From: Scilla litardierei
Lineage: Eukaryota > Streptophyta > Magnoliopsida > Asparagales > Asparagaceae
Assembly (NCBI GenBank): GCA_030789695.1
Contig: CM061141.1
Location: 271,839,655-271,903,654, forward strand
Direction of reading: 5' to 3'
Length of the DNA: 64,000 bases
Part shown: piece by piece, positions 35,577 through 47,700 of the stretch
Position numbering within the stretch: the first letter of the stretch is position 1
Layout of the letters: each line of letters begins with the position of its first letter
The notes under the pieces: generated by a model
Seen by the model: the letters and a program-made list of their open reading frames with translations, nothing else
What the model was told of the DNA's origin: nothing
The model's database searches: none
Made by a program: the position numbers and the translations under genes

Positions 35577-36528
35577 GGTTATGACTAGTATATATATATA
35601 TAAACATTTAATATATATATTATCGTTATACATAAATTACTAACGCAAAACATTGCTTCAGAAGCGAGGTGACGACATTCGTCAAATTGTGTTAGACGTC
35701 TTTTGTATAACAATAATTATAAAATCGTGACATCAAAATATGTCACATTTTCATTTCCTCCTACTTATGCCTTTACTAATGATAAATAAAACTATTAAAC
35801 TCGATTGACTTTCCGGAGCGCCTTCTTCCTTTTCTAAATCACATTTAGATATAAATAGCCCAACATAAATAAATAGCTATGCAAGCATCTCATGTATCCA
35901 AACACCTGAGAGTTGCAATCTTGAGTGTCACTCAAGAAGTTGCTTGTCTCAAGATCCGGTTGGGATACATAGTCTTGCACCGCTCATGCACTCGTATTCG
36001 ACTCAAATGGTTTGATCGAATTCTCGAACTTTGCGGATCAAAATTGTTTGTCCATACAACCTTGAGGGTAGCTCGACAAGTTGTAGGGAGAAACATATTT
36101 CAAATATCCTATATGTTCAAGCTGCCTCATATAGAGACGAGTGACATGTAGCTTGAATTTATTTGTTGGACTCAAAACTTAATGAAATCATATTTCTTAA
36201 GTCTGTTCTTTAGAAGGTCATTTTAATGTCAACGAGAATATAGTTTTGATTCTATCAATTAGAATTTAGCTTGATATTCAATTAATCAACCTATTTGACC
36301 AGTTAACTTATTCCATTAAAATATTATATTTCGATTCCTTCGGTAAACATAGTTTTTCCCTAGTTTAGCATATGTTCAATATTAAATATAGGTAGATTGG
36401 CATTCATCTATCTATATCCTCCCACTATTTTTACGATCGTTTCAAAGCTTAATAACAAACGATTTAATCGAATTAAAATATTTAAAATTTAGTGAAAGAG
36501 GGATCCAATCATCCTGAACCTCACAACC

Positions 36529-36820
36529 TTGAGGATACTCAACAAGTTGATTGGTTCCATGATTGGTAGACTAACTCTTAGTCAATCACATCACATGTGA
36601 CTCCCTATCGTTTTTTACCCACAGTCACTTATGATCTTGAGGAGACTCAACAAATCATAATGACTGGTCTAGTCAGACCCTTGATTTCGTGTCCAGATTT
36701 GACTTAGATCGATGCTCGAGGAGACCCGACGTATCGATTTGGGTCAAGTCTAGACTACATCACATGTATGTTGGAGTTTGTTTTTTAAAGATAAACATGT
36801 CATAGCTTGAGGAGACTCAA
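36529..36820 (-). repeat. Four-hairpin array in E's leader
   Basis: Plus-strand units at 36529-36542 (loop GATA), 36637-36650, 36716-36729 (TCGAG-GAGA-CCCGA) and 36807-36820. Order and near-spacing match element C, including the wobble-type third unit. Confidence 0.75.
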
Positions 36821-37509
36821 CAACTATAATTGTCTTCTTTGAGTTACCAAGCTCCAAAATCAAGGAGGGATACGGATTAATCTTTAATAAGATTTATAAC
36901 GCATTGAGTAGATATAGTCCAGGGTGTCATACAATCATGATTCGCGACATTGCGGTCCAGCGGAACACAGCCAGGGAGTTGACTAAGCCAGGATCACTGC
37001 CCCTTGGACTAGCAAGGGTTGATCCAGAACTCTTAGCCAAGCACATTGACTGGATCATGGTCCATTGAATGAAGCTTGTCATTTTTGTATGTGTGCCATA
37101 GACTAAACAGCTTTTATTAACAACTAATTAATCCTATCAACTAGTTGAATCCTTAAATTCAAAATTTTTAGGATTTGTTTAATAACTTTTATTAAGTCAT
37201 TATCAACTATAAGGTTCTCGTGCTATCCTAATCATTATTAGGATTTTAATAAATTTTATTAACAACGCTAAAAGCGAAGTCCTTTAATGAAAATTAATTA
37301 TAACAATTAGAATTAAAAATTCATTAAAAGGACTACCCTAATCAGGAATTAGGTCTTGAAGTGTTGTTAATGTTTTATTAAAACATAGCATGTCATTAAA
37401 ATTCAAGTAATAAATTTTAATCATTTCTTAATGGCTAACCTAAAGGGTTGTCTTGTGTTAACAAATAAGGGACAAGAGGAACTAGCCATTAAAATAAAGC
37501 TACACTAAT

Positions 37510-37975
37510 TTATCGCATAAAGATAGTGCACAACTATTTAACAAATAAATAGACTAAGTTTATCGCATAAACAATTTTAGCATGCATACAAAAATTTAAC
37601 ATTTAAATTTAAAATATGATTTTAAAAATATTTTATTTTTATCTCATAAAAACTTGTTTTTTTTAAAATCAGAAATTTGCATGCTACATTTTAAAATTTT
37701 ATCACATAAAAATTTTAACCTTTAAAATCAGTTTTAAAATATCTCATAAAATTAAAACATCATTTTAAAAAACTTTCATACTTAAAAATTTATCATATAA
37801 AATTTTAGGCACTTTAAACTTATCGCATAAATTTTAAAAGATTTAAAATTAGTTTTAAAAATTTATCACATAAATTTTAAAACGTCATTAAAAAAAATTT
37901 CCATGTTCAAAATTTATCAAATAGAATTTTGGACATCTAAAACATTTTTAAATTTATCTCATAACTTTAAAAACA
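37510..37975 (-). repeat. Array of ~10 A/U mini-hairpins in E's leader
   Basis: Inverted repeats TTAT-CNC-ATAA with loop centres T, A or G. The best is 37858-37878 with a 9-bp stem (AAAATTTAT/ATAAATTTT). The array lies directly downstream of the PBS, as in C. Confidence 0.65.
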
Positions 37976-38045
37976 TTTTTAAAAAGCATTTAAAAGCATT
38001 CTTAAGTTTAAAATAATCGCAGGCTAGATCGTTACGCAGACCTAA

Positions 38046-38057
38046 GCTCTGATACCA
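38046..38057 (-). other. Primer-binding site of element E (initiator tRNA-Met)
   Basis: The minus strand reads TGGTATCAGAGC, the exact copia PBS, followed by TTAGG; it is one base from the LTR at 38059. Confidence 0.92.
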
Positions 38058-38058
38058 C

Positions 38059-39558
38059 TGTAGGGTTTTTCTGGGACCCTTAGGGCACAAAAACTCTATG
38101 CCCGTCCTAAGTCGGACGGAACATAGACAGAAAAGCAACGGAAAATAATCATGTTAATCTAATTAACATTTAACCCTAAGGTCCAAGACCCTAATCCACG
38201 ATCTATGCCGACTTGGGATGGGTCTGACCATCCCAAGAAGGATCTAGCCTACTGCGATTAAATTAAACTAATGCTAATAAACACATACCCGGAATCTCAA
38301 CCCTGGAGCAGGCGAGATGTTCCGCACCGTCTTCCGAGCTGCTCCCGTCCCACGTCGAGCCGCTCCTTGAACCGCTCCCCGAACTGCTCCTCGAACCGCT
38401 CCGCATCCCGATGCGATCAATCCCGTGTCGCCGAGCCAACCATGATCTGAAGAAAGTTTCACGCGAGTGAAACCTCCGCCTAGATTTCGGCTCTGAATCC
38501 GAACTCCTTTGCGGCTTTGCTAGAGCCCTCAGGAGCAAGGCAGAAATTTATAGGGAGAGGAGAAATATTAATTTAAGCTTAGATCCAAGCGTGCACCAAC
38601 ATTTACGAGAGCCGCTCAGATCTAGAGCTTGGGACGAGTTTTGAGGAGGAGAGCAGACCCCTATTTATATAGGCGGCGGACTCTCCCCTTTTCTCAAAAT
38701 CCGTTGTGGGACTAAAATAGAGTTTAATCAAATTCAATTTAGTTTGCCCTTCACAAAGTGCAAACTTCTGTGAATTTTAACTCCCTCACCGTTGAACTTC
38801 AGGATTGATACAACATATCAATTCGAAGGGTGTTCAACGGTGAACGCATAGGAAAAATCCGTTCGTCAATCGGAGTTCATTTAACCCTCCAATTAATCGC
38901 TCAAAGTTCAGCCCATGGCTAGTTTTTCACAAAAACTGAGCCGTCAAAACAATTCTGCCCTAGGGCCAGAATTTCAGCACAAACGGGACCCACCAGATCA
39001 GCTGGGTGAGCCCAGACCAGGCTGGACGCCTGGTCTGGGCACACCCAGGCTGGTGTGCCCAGCCTGGGCGCCTGGCCCAGGCCTGGGCGCCTGGCCCAGG
39101 CCTGGGCCAGGCGCCCAGGCGCCCTGGGCACCTGGGCGGCCCGCCTGGGCGCAGGCCCAGGCGCCCAGCGCCTGGGCCTGAGCCCAGGCGCCCAGCGCCT
39201 GGGCCTGAGCCCAGGCGCCTGGGCTGGCGACCTGGCTCAGCCAGGTCTGGCCAGGCGCCCAGGCCAGATCTAGTCTGGCTTGGGTCAGCCTGGTCTGACC
39301 CGGTCTGATCTGTTTGGCTGTTTTTGAGCGTATCTTGGTCATTTGGCTTCCGATTTGGACGCCGTTCGAACCTGGGCGTAGACCGGGACATTCCCGTCTT
39401 ACCCATGAACTTTTTCTTGCGTTTATATTATTAAATATTGTTTTAAACTATTTAACACATATTTAATCCCTTTTGCATCAAATGCAAAATAGTCCATATC
39501 TAGGCTTAAATTATCATTTGCATCAAATACAAATGATCTGAGTGCATATTTCCCTACA
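38059..39558 (-). repeat. 5' LTR of element E
   Basis: 1500 bases. TATA motif (minus) at 38662-38671; GC-rich palindromic block at about 39000-39330, upstream of the TATA in sense direction. It is followed by the target duplication CTAAG. Confidence 0.92.
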
Positions 39559-41253
39559 CTAAGATTGTTCAATCAGATCTCAAGCATCAGTAGTATAACA
39601 CGATTCTTCGAATGGTAAAAATACATGCTCTTGGTATTTTCAAGTTTTACTAATCATATGGCTAGCATGCAATAAAGACAAAAAAATAGGGATATTCTAA
39701 AATAACGCCATCAACTCATATCAATCTCATGCAATCTATAGAGTCTAGTAAAAAAGAATTAGCAATGCACTTTTCAATCAATAGATACAAGTGGAGCATA
39801 TAGAAATGACACAAGCATGCAATAAAGAATGGAAAGGAATCATGCTATTCAAATATTCATTTCGAATCAGGAAAAATCTCCTAACACTAAAATATTTCGT
39901 AAAGTTCAAGCATTATCTAATCTCTCCGTTGTGCACTGTCTCCACCCTAATGTTATACTCACTCATATGATCAATTGGTTCACCCCCCAAGCTTAGCTCG
40001 AGGCGTCGCATCTAGGAATATGATATGGAAAATTTTTGTCTTTTCTCAAGTATTTGTGATATCTTCTAATAAAGAAATATGAAACAATTTTATTTCTTTC
40101 TTTTTTTCTTTTTCTTTTATTTTTCTCTTTTTCTCTTTTTTTCTTTTTTTCTTTTTCTTTTTCTTCATTTTATTTAGAAACTATATTTTTTCTTTTGGGA
40201 TTTTTGGGAAGTAGGATGCGGTAAGGGTAGCTATAGGAGTGAAACCAACTGATATGTAGAGAATCATAAAGATATGTGGAGAAGGAAAATAATGAATCAC
40301 TCGGTTCACTCATCAGAGGTGCACAACGATTCAATATGATAATTCTCTAACTAAACTCATAACTAGCATGTATATTCTCATTCATCTCGATGAATACTGA
40401 AAAGCACGCAGTAATAAGCACAATAACGTCAAGCATGCAAACAGAAGTGAATGAGATAGCAAACAGATGCTCCAAGTGTTCTAATGATGCGTGAACCTAG
40501 GTGCATTACCCAACAAAGCACATACTAGATACTATTTCATGCATTTGATTTTCAATTCATAACATGCATTAAATCAGATAGATCAGCAACAGAATATGCC
40601 AGCATATAGATGGTAAAACTGAAACTACCCTAAATAGCATGTCATCAAATAATAAGCACCGTGAGAAGGTACTAAGGGCAACGAGAAGTATCATCATGCA
40701 GTACAACCTTAGCAAAAAGAAAAAAAGGGCGGAGAAAACAAGAGAATGAGAAATAACATGCATGCATGGTAAAAAATAAAAAACGTGATGCTGAATGAGC
40801 AAAAATATAAAAAGGTGGAAAATGTGTGGAAAAGTAAACTAAAAAGCTGAAAAAGTAAGAAAAATATAAAATAAAAATGGAAAATAAAGCGATAGCGCTC
40901 ATCCCCCAAGCTAAACCCAGCAGTGTCCTCATTGCTGAGAAAACGCTATATGCGGGAAATGATGCTAGAATGGGTGGGTGGGTGAGGGGATAGAAAAAGA
41001 ATGAGAAATAAAACTGTGCAGAAGAAAATAAGACATGATATGATGCAATGATGAAAAGATGATGTGTATGCCAGAAATGATGCATGGTGGGTCCTCCTCC
41101 AAGCTAAGTAAGGTCAGGGCCCTAAAAAGACAGATGAGCACAATATAATATGAGGGATGCAAAAAGTGAGTAGGGACAGAATCAAGCAAGGGCACCACCT
41201 TCTGGAGGTGGTGATGGGTCCCGCTACTGTGGACCAAAAAATGTGGAGGGTGG
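39559..41253 (-). other. 3' noncoding region of element F
   Basis: AT-rich, related to B's 12000-13900. PPT-like motifs (minus strand) occur at 39982-39995, 40901-40915 and 41092-41108. A purine-rich tract of the sense strand covers 40095-40165. Open frames here are low-complexity and not called. Confidence 0.65.
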
Positions 41254-41766
41254 CTATGGATCGATAGGTGGGTCAGTTCGCCAATGCCTAACTAGGTTGC
41301 AGAGGCGTGGGAGGTCCTGTTCAACGGAGTGTCTAGTAATGCCGCCTCCCTGACCTATGAGTAGGAGCATGGCAATGAATTGATCGCCCTGGTCAGTGTC
41401 ACGGAAGGTAACGTCATATGATGCGTCGTCGATATGTAGACGCTCAGGAGGGGTTGGGGCGTTGGTTGGCAGAGGTGAAGTGGTGGATGATTCGCCAACA
41501 ATATGGTCCTGTGTAGGTGAGCAAGTATGACATATGCGTCGAGTGTGCCTAGGGTTTGGTGTGCCGGTGTCGATGTTTGTGGCTCTTGCATGGCGTGGCG
41601 GCATTTTGCAAGCAGTATAAAAAGCGTGTGGCAGTATGAAAAGTATATAGGGGAAAGATTGTACCAACACGAATGATGCGGTGATGTGATCGGTCACGTG
41701 ACTGTTGCTGATCGGGAGTATCCCCCAAGATAATCTGGGACGTGTCCTCTGGCGTAGGTAAAACAT
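41254..41766 (-). CDS. Unrecognised ORF after pol in element F (170 aa)
   Basis: The frame lies where Athila elements carry a third, env-like or unknown ORF. A second Met about 53 residues in (MPPRHARATNIDTGTPNPRH) gives a more retroelement-like start. The product is Pro/Thr/His-rich with CHTC but no transmembrane segment or zinc-knuckle spacing that I can defend. It could be a remnant or chance frame. Confidence 0.3.
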   Translation of the reverse strand: MFYLRQRTRPRLSWGILPISNSHVTDHITASFVLVQSFPYILFILPHAFYTACKMPPRHARATNIDTGTPNPRHTRRICHTCSPTQDHIVGESSTTSPLPTNAPTPPERLHIDDASYDVTFRDTDQGDQFIAMLLLIGQGGGITRHSVEQDLPRLCNLVRHWRTDPPIDP

Positions 41767-41934
41767 ACCTGAAATAGGAGAAAATAACGTTAGGGGAGGA
41801 GAATGGGGGGCTAATCTTGCTCGACCGAGCGTTAATATATATAAAATCGACCGAGCGTTAATCTTGATCCGTGGAGCCCTAGGGGGTATGGTAAGGCTGG
41901 AAAAAGGCGTGGGGGGGGGAGGGGGAGGGGCTTG

Positions 41935-41979
<45 letters not shown>

Positions 41980-42844
41980 TTGAGTGAAAGAAGGGGATAC
42001 CGGCAGGAGGTTGGAAGCGGCGACGGCTGGGGGTGGTTTGCCGATTGGATCGAGTAGGAGGGGGGTGACTCGGGAGGTAATTAGGGGATTAGGGTATGAT
42101 GGCTTAGGGTAAGAGTTATAGGACGGTTTAGGATAAGTAAATAGCTCGAACCCGGCTTAAAATGAGACCCATAATCAACCAGCATGCGACTCGGTCTGAG
42201 CAATTTGATTTCTCGGTCGAGCTAGCTATTTAGATTAATCAAGATGCAATTTAAATACTCCTTCGGCCTGCTCGGTCGAGCAAACAGTTACTTGGTCGAG
42301 CAGGCAACCGCTCGGACCGAGCTGATGATGCTCACACCGTGTGAGCAGAACGTCGTTTTTGAAGCATTTCCCTGTGCTCTCAGCTCGACCGAGCAGTTGG
42401 TGCTCGGGCCATGTAGACATAACATCATTTTCTTCCTTGTGTTCGTGAGCATGCGCTACTCGACCGAACAAGTGGCTGCTCGGTCAAGTCGGTGTCTACT
42501 CGGACCGAGTAGACAGAGCGACATTTTCGTTCTCTTTTCTCGTGCCTGTGCTGCTCGACCGAGCAGAGTGCTGCTCGGTCGAGTCATCTACGCTACTCGA
42601 CTGAGCAGGTGGCAGCTCAGTCAAGTCACCCTGACTCTTCCATTTAGCTGTCTTGCCCCTCTAAGCTGTTCTCCTTCCAGTTCTCTCCTCCATTCAGAAC
42701 ATCAATTTGTGTGCCCCTTACCTATCAACCTGCAGAAAGGGAGAGCGCTTTTATTTGGTTTCCCGGATTAGATAAAAAAACAAAAATAGAGAGATGTAAA
42801 AAGACAGGTTGCCTCCAGATAAGCGCTCGTTTTGAGTCATGAGC
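41767..42844 (-). other. Spacer after pol with palindrome cluster
   Basis: 42180-42660 contains repeated CTCGGTCGAGC/CTCGACCGAGC units like those of F's LTR U3. 41943-41971 is a GA dinucleotide repeat (CT on the sense strand). There is no convincing gene. Confidence 0.6.
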
Positions 42845-43800
42845 TCGACTCCCTCAAGTTCTTCAACAAATAGTGGGGGATTCCTCGAGGAGGTATGTCT
42901 CCTCTTGCCTAACTGGTTCTCCTGCTCTGTACGGTTTAATCCTCAGGCCGTTTACTTTGAAATTGTCGTTTTCCCTTCGAGCTCTACGTCACCCCCCGGA
43001 GATAAACTTACTATCTTGTAAGGGTCGGACCACCTTGACTTTAATTTCCCGGGGAAGAGGCGTAATCTTGAATTGTAGAGGAGTGCCTGGTCACCGACAT
43101 CATGGCGAACCACGTGATGTTCATATCATGATAAGCTTTGGTTCTCTCCTTATATATCTTTGCATTCTCATAGGCGTGTCGCCGAATTTCTTCAAGCTCG
43201 TTGCTGTGCAAGGCTCGTCTCGTGGTGGCACTCTGGTAGTCAAAGTTCATTTTCTTTACTGCCTAATACGCTCTTTGTTCCAATTCTACCGAAAGGTGGC
43301 AATCTTTTCCATACACTAGTCTGTAGGGGGTTGTTCCGATGGGAGTTTTGAAGGAGGTACGATATGCCCAAAGGGCGTCGCCCAACTTGTGTGACCAATC
43401 CTTCCTCAAGGCGCTAACCGTCTTCTCCAGGATGCCTTTGATTTCCTTGTTGGATACCTCCACTTGACCACTAGTTTGAGGGTGATAAGCAAGAGCGACC
43501 TTGTAATGAACTCCATATTTTTTTAGCATCGTCTCGAACTTCTTCTCGATGAAATGGCTCCCTCCATCATTTATGATTGTCCTGGGGACTCCAAAACGAG
43601 AAAAGATGGTATTCTTGAAGAATTTGGCTACAACCCTCGCGTCGTTTGTCGGGGTGGCTATGGCCTCCACCCACTTCGAGACGTAATCAACAGCGACCAA
43701 GATGTACTTATTGCCGTTACTCGATGGAAAGGGCCCCATGAAGTCAACGCCCCAGCAGTCAAATAGTTCTATCTCTAAGATACCCTGAGGGGTGTTTCAT
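42845..43800 (-). pseudogene. pol: Integrase core and C-terminal domain of element F
   Basis: The core (43263-43739) reads [20 protein letters not shown], then IINDGGSHF, then [13 protein letters not shown], giving the D, D and E of the catalytic triad. Downstream are [20 protein letters not shown] and FPGKLKSRW, the C-terminal DNA-binding region. Damage: a TGA replaces Trp before [16 protein letters not shown], a TAG follows RAY, and a frameshift precedes the FPGKLKSRW part. The triad is intact but the protein is broken. Confidence 0.88.
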
Positions 43801-43809
43801 TCTTTTTCG

Positions 43810-44586
43810 TTATATTTCCCGTCCTTTGGCATCTATCGCATTTTCTGATGTATTCATTCGCATCTCTAAATATGTGGGCCAATAGAAGCCACTTTGGAGG
43901 ATTTTTGTTGTGGTTTTGGTGACCGCTGCGTGTCCCCCGCATGGTTGATCATGGCAATGCGATATGATGGAGGTCGCCTCTTCCTTTGGGATACATCTTC
44001 TGATGATCCCATCGGTGCATGTCCTGAGCAGGTACGGGTCATTCCAAAAGTAGCTCTTGGCGTCATGTAGGAAATTTCTCCTCGAGTAAGTCACCAACTC
44101 TTGCGGGACTATGCTGCTTACCAGGTAGTTCACTATATCTGCGTACCAAGGGGCTTCAGAGGAGTTTGCTGCAAATAACTGTTCGCCGGTGAAAGAATAA
44201 TCAATTGGCAAGCTGTCATCCCCGTGCTTTTGAATTAACCGCGACAGGTGGTCTGCTACTACATTCTCCGCTCCTTTCTTGTCTTTGATCTCAATATCAA
44301 ATTCTTGGAGGAGGAGGATCCACCATATCAAACGCGGTTTAGCATCCTTCTTGCTCAATAGGTATTTTAGTGCCGCGTGGTTCGTGTGGATAATCACTTT
44401 AGACCCCAAGTGGTATGATCTAAACTTCTCGATAGAATAAACCACGGCTAGCAGCTCCTTCTCCGTAGTGGTGTAGTTCTTTTGAGCATCATCCAGAGTC
44501 GTGCTAGCATAATATATAGCATGAAGCTTTCCTTCTTTCCTTTGGCCAAGAACGACTCCCACTACTTGGTCACTAGCATCACACAT
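43810..44586 (-). pseudogene. pol: RNase H and integrase N-terminus of element F
   Basis: RNase H begins [20 protein letters not shown] with the first Asp and continues [14 protein letters not shown] with the Glu. The usual TDHAALKYL is TNHAALKYL, so a catalytic Asp appears lost. ADHLSRL marks its end. The frame runs into the integrase zinc-binding part ([20 protein letters not shown]). A one-base loss at YWP shifts the frame; the second half with CDRCQ is in another frame. Confidence 0.88.
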
Positions 44587-44604
44587 CAGCTCAAATGGCA
44601 GATT

Positions 44605-45306
44605 TCAATCTGGCGGCTGTATAATTGGGACTGAGATGAGAGCTTCCTTTAACCTGTTAAAGGCTAGCAAGCAGGCGTCAGTAAATACAAAAGGAGCATC
44701 CTTGGCGAGGAGCTCCGTGAGAGGGCGAGCAATGTTAGAGAAATCCTTTATGAAGTGACGGTAAAAACCTGCGTGTCCTAGAAAACCACGGATACCCTTA
44801 AGGTTAGTGGGAGGCGGTAAACTCTTGATAACTTTGACCTTGGCTTTATCAACCTCAATTCCCTTAGAGGTGATGACATGGCCAAGCACAACTCCTTCTG
44901 TCACCATGAAATGACACTTTTCCCAATTTAGGGTCAGATTATTGTCATGACACCATTCTAAAACTTTGGATAAATTGGCTTGACAATCATCGAACTCGAT
45001 GCCATAAACAGAAAAATCGTCCATGAAGACTTCCATAATATTTTCGATGAAATCCGAGAAAATAGACGTCATGCACCTTTGAAATGTGGCAGGTGCATTA
45101 CATAGCCCAAACGGCATTCTTCGGTAGGCGAATGTGCCATATGGGCATGTGAACGTTGTCTTTTCTTGGTCTTCCCGATGCAATGGGATTTGGAAGAACC
45201 CAGAGTATCCATCTAGGTAACAAAAATATTTGTGTTTGGCTAAACGCTTAAGCATTTGGTCAATGAAGGGTGGAGCATAATGGTCCTTTCTAGTGGCCTT
45301 ATTAAG
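44605..45306 (-). pseudogene. pol: Reverse transcriptase of element F, 3' part
   Basis: It reads NKATRKDHYAPPFIDQML, DGYSGFFQIPL, YRRMPFGLCNAPATFQRCM and EVFMDDFSVYG with the catalytic FMDD intact, then the thumb/connection (HVITSKGIEVDKAKV). The wording is that of Athila-lineage gypsy RT. The frame is cut at its 5' side by element D; TTAAG is duplicated at the break. The 5' part of the gene is at 54456-54745. Confidence 0.92.
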
Positions 45307-47232
45307 TGTCACGCCCCGCTTCCCAAAAATGTGGAGGCGAGACGTGAGAAGGTCCGCTCAGACTTGAAGCTGCAAAGCTCCAAGCCCAATAAGCGTCAAT
45401 CAACAATAAATTGGCAGGTCCTTGCAACGCAATACGAAACAACGATAAGATTAATGAAGTGAGACAATAAGCAATTTATTCAATCTCAGAATATCCATAA
45501 AATAAATTACAATATCACAGAAAAGCCACCAGGCTCAAAAGGAAAAGCTAAGGCCCAAACATGGCCAACAAGGTACAACATACAAGCAAGGGTGCCACGC
45601 ACCAACAAGTAACAACAAACCTAAACAAGGAAGAGAACACAAGCGACCTCTAAGACTGGTCACCAATGACCACAAACTCTTCCTCAGCAACCACTGGCTC
45701 AGCGCCAGCAACACTACGTCCTCTGCAACGGCCTCTAGCTCAGGATCTAACATGTGTCACCCAAAAGAGTAAGGGGGCACATGTCAGCAAGTCTAAAAAG
45801 ACTTGGGCAAGGAAACTGAAAGGAGAGTAAACTAACAACCTAGCAGTTATAGTATGATGCATAGCATGACAAGTTTAGTATGTGAGTAACAAGTAAGGTA
45901 AGGTGTAAGTAACAAGTAGCAAGTATGGTATGGATGACAAGTTTTACAAGTATAACACGGCAAGTACAAGTCAAGTAAATCATGTCAAGTAAACACGTCG
46001 TGCACAAGTAGGACATGGTGTAACAATAAGTGCAAGAGAACAATTATCATGACATGTCAAGAGTAGCCAAGCTACTAACAATCTCAATCTTTTCACTAGT
46101 CACGTTTTCAAGTTATTTGTAGATGTTTACGCCTTACAGCTGAACTGTTGGACATTCACACTGAGTGGCCGCTTAACACTACCCCAGAACCCAGAGTTTA
46201 CGCCTTACAACTGAAGTTGCTGATCGGGCAGACTCCCAGTTGAATGGCCGCTTAACCCTTACCCCTCCCACATGTAAACAAGCCAGGGTCCCTGCACACG
46301 ATGCTCAGTAAATGAGCCAGGGTTGCCCCGTACAAGAGCTTGTTTTTAGGTTCATAATTTGGCGTAGGATTGTGCCCGCTAAAAGCAGGTGCCTAGCCGA
46401 AAACAAGTAGATCGGGCATTGGCTATCAACCAACACACGTGGCCCGCTTCTGGAACACGAGCCAGGAAACACAAGTATTGTAGCGTGTGCTACGAATGCG
46501 ACATTCAACATGAATAGCATGGCATGGCATGTAGTAAGGCGTACAGGTAAGGAATTAAACATGGCAGTTTAATATGCATGAGCAACAAGTTAAAAGGGTT
46601 GGACCTAGCTTCGTTGTCAAGATAGATCAATTGAGGTGACGGATCTAGTTTCGTTGTCAAACTAGATCAAATAGGCGTCTAGGCATATCATTTCACTGTC
46701 TAGTCTCTTTTACGCTACGGTACAAAAGTGGCCTAAACATGGCCTAAAACCCTAGGAGGCAAGTTTCACTTGCCTAGCACCGAGGATGACGATCAACGAG
46801 GCCATCACACAAATGCTAACTACGGAGATGAGATCGCTGCCATGGCAAAACAATATTAGAACAATATCTCTAACATCCATTTTTATTAGGGTTTCTTTAA
46901 AATCACAAAGAGGGTTATGAGAATATTAAATGATCGAACACTACCGTATAGAAGTAGAAGATCGATGCCGAGCAAGCACGGCGACGGAAGAACGATCCGA
47001 AGAACTACGGCTCAGATCTGGAAATGGGGAGAAAATCTGGAGAAAATGGGATTTTGGGGATTTTTGGGGGGTTTGAAGAGGAGATTGAAGCTTGGCCTAT
47101 GGAGGTGAGATGGAGCTTGGGATGGGGGAGATGGAGCTTGGGATGGGGGAGGAAGGGTTTGGGGAAGATGGAGAAGGATTTGGGGAAGACAATGGCCCAG
47201 GAGAAAAGAAAGAAAATGAAAGTGATCGGGTC

Positions 47233-47240
47233 TATTTATA
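47233..47240 (-). promoter_or_regulatory. TATA box of element D LTR
   Basis: TATAAATA on the minus strand, in the context CCTATAAATAGACCC, conserved at 53717-53724 in the other LTR. It is about 40 bases downstream of the palindrome cluster. Confidence 0.7.
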
Positions 47241-47279
47241 GGAAGAATCCGGCGGCTGCCCAGAAATTAGGGTTTTGAC

Positions 47280-47700
47280 ACTGATTAGTCGGTCAAAGAG
47301 CAACCACTGACCGACTAGTTTGGGAACTAGTCGGTCGGTTGACCAACGCAGACCGACTAAGTGTAAACAGTAACTCCTGACGAAAAATAGGATTTAGATT
47401 TAGTCGGTCAAAGAACAACTACTGACCGACTAGTTTCTCATCTAGTCGGTCGACGAACGTTCTTAGACCGACTAAGAATGAATAGTACTTGGTATCAAAA
47501 ATGATCATCGAGCTAGTCGGTTAAAGAACGATTGCTGACTGACTAGTTTGCAACCTAGTCGGTCGACAAATGTTCTTAGACCGACTAACGATAAACAGTA
47601 ACTCCTGAATAATTGATTCAATGAACTAGTCGGTTTGAGAAGAGTTCCTGATCGACTAGATTGGAATCTAGTCGGTTGGTTCTCCTTCTTGAACCAACTA
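47280..47700. repeat. Palindrome cluster (TAGTCGGTC / GACCGACTA) in D's U3
   Basis: About four tandem modules pair TAGTCGGTC with GACCGACTA across short spacers. The copy in the other LTR is about 53766-54183. Confidence 0.8.

Larger units (their letters stand above)
28508..35588 (+). mobile_element. Helitron with captured gene fragments
   Basis: The 5' end is TCTATTATAC preceded by A (28507). The 3' end is CTAG (35585-35588) followed by T, with a 7-bp stem hairpin 12 bases before the end. These are the standard plant Helitron termini and A^T insertion site. At 7081 bases it holds no Rep/helicase that I can see, so it is non-autonomous. It carries exons of glycyl-tRNA synthetase and calreticulin in the same orientation with flanking intron sequence, which shows capture from genomic DNA. 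Confidence 0.85.
35589..38045 (-). other. Element E leader and internal 5' region, no genes
   Basis: In sense order from the PBS: about ten A/U mini-hairpins (37510-37975), then four TTGAG-type hairpins (36820-36529), then unassigned AT-rich sequence. The text around 36490-37040 is clearly related to element C at 20415-20935. The gag position is empty. Confidence 0.7.
24411..39558 (-). mobile_element. Element E: gene-less copia-like retrotransposon
   Basis: LTRs are 24411-25899 and 38059-39558. The perfect target duplication CTAAG is at 24406-24410 and 39559-39563, inside the 3' noncoding region of F. The PBS next to the right LTR matches initiator tRNA-Met. Its LTRs and leader are related to element C, but no gag or pol frame is left. 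The Helitron at 28508-35588 is inserted in it; without it E is about 8.1 kb. Confidence 0.9.

Noticed and set aside
28508..35588. Autonomous Helitron
   Set aside because: No Rep motif or helicase frame was found in 7 kb.
41943..41971. GA repeat as a regulatory element
   Set aside because: Simple dinucleotide repeat; no other evidence for a role.
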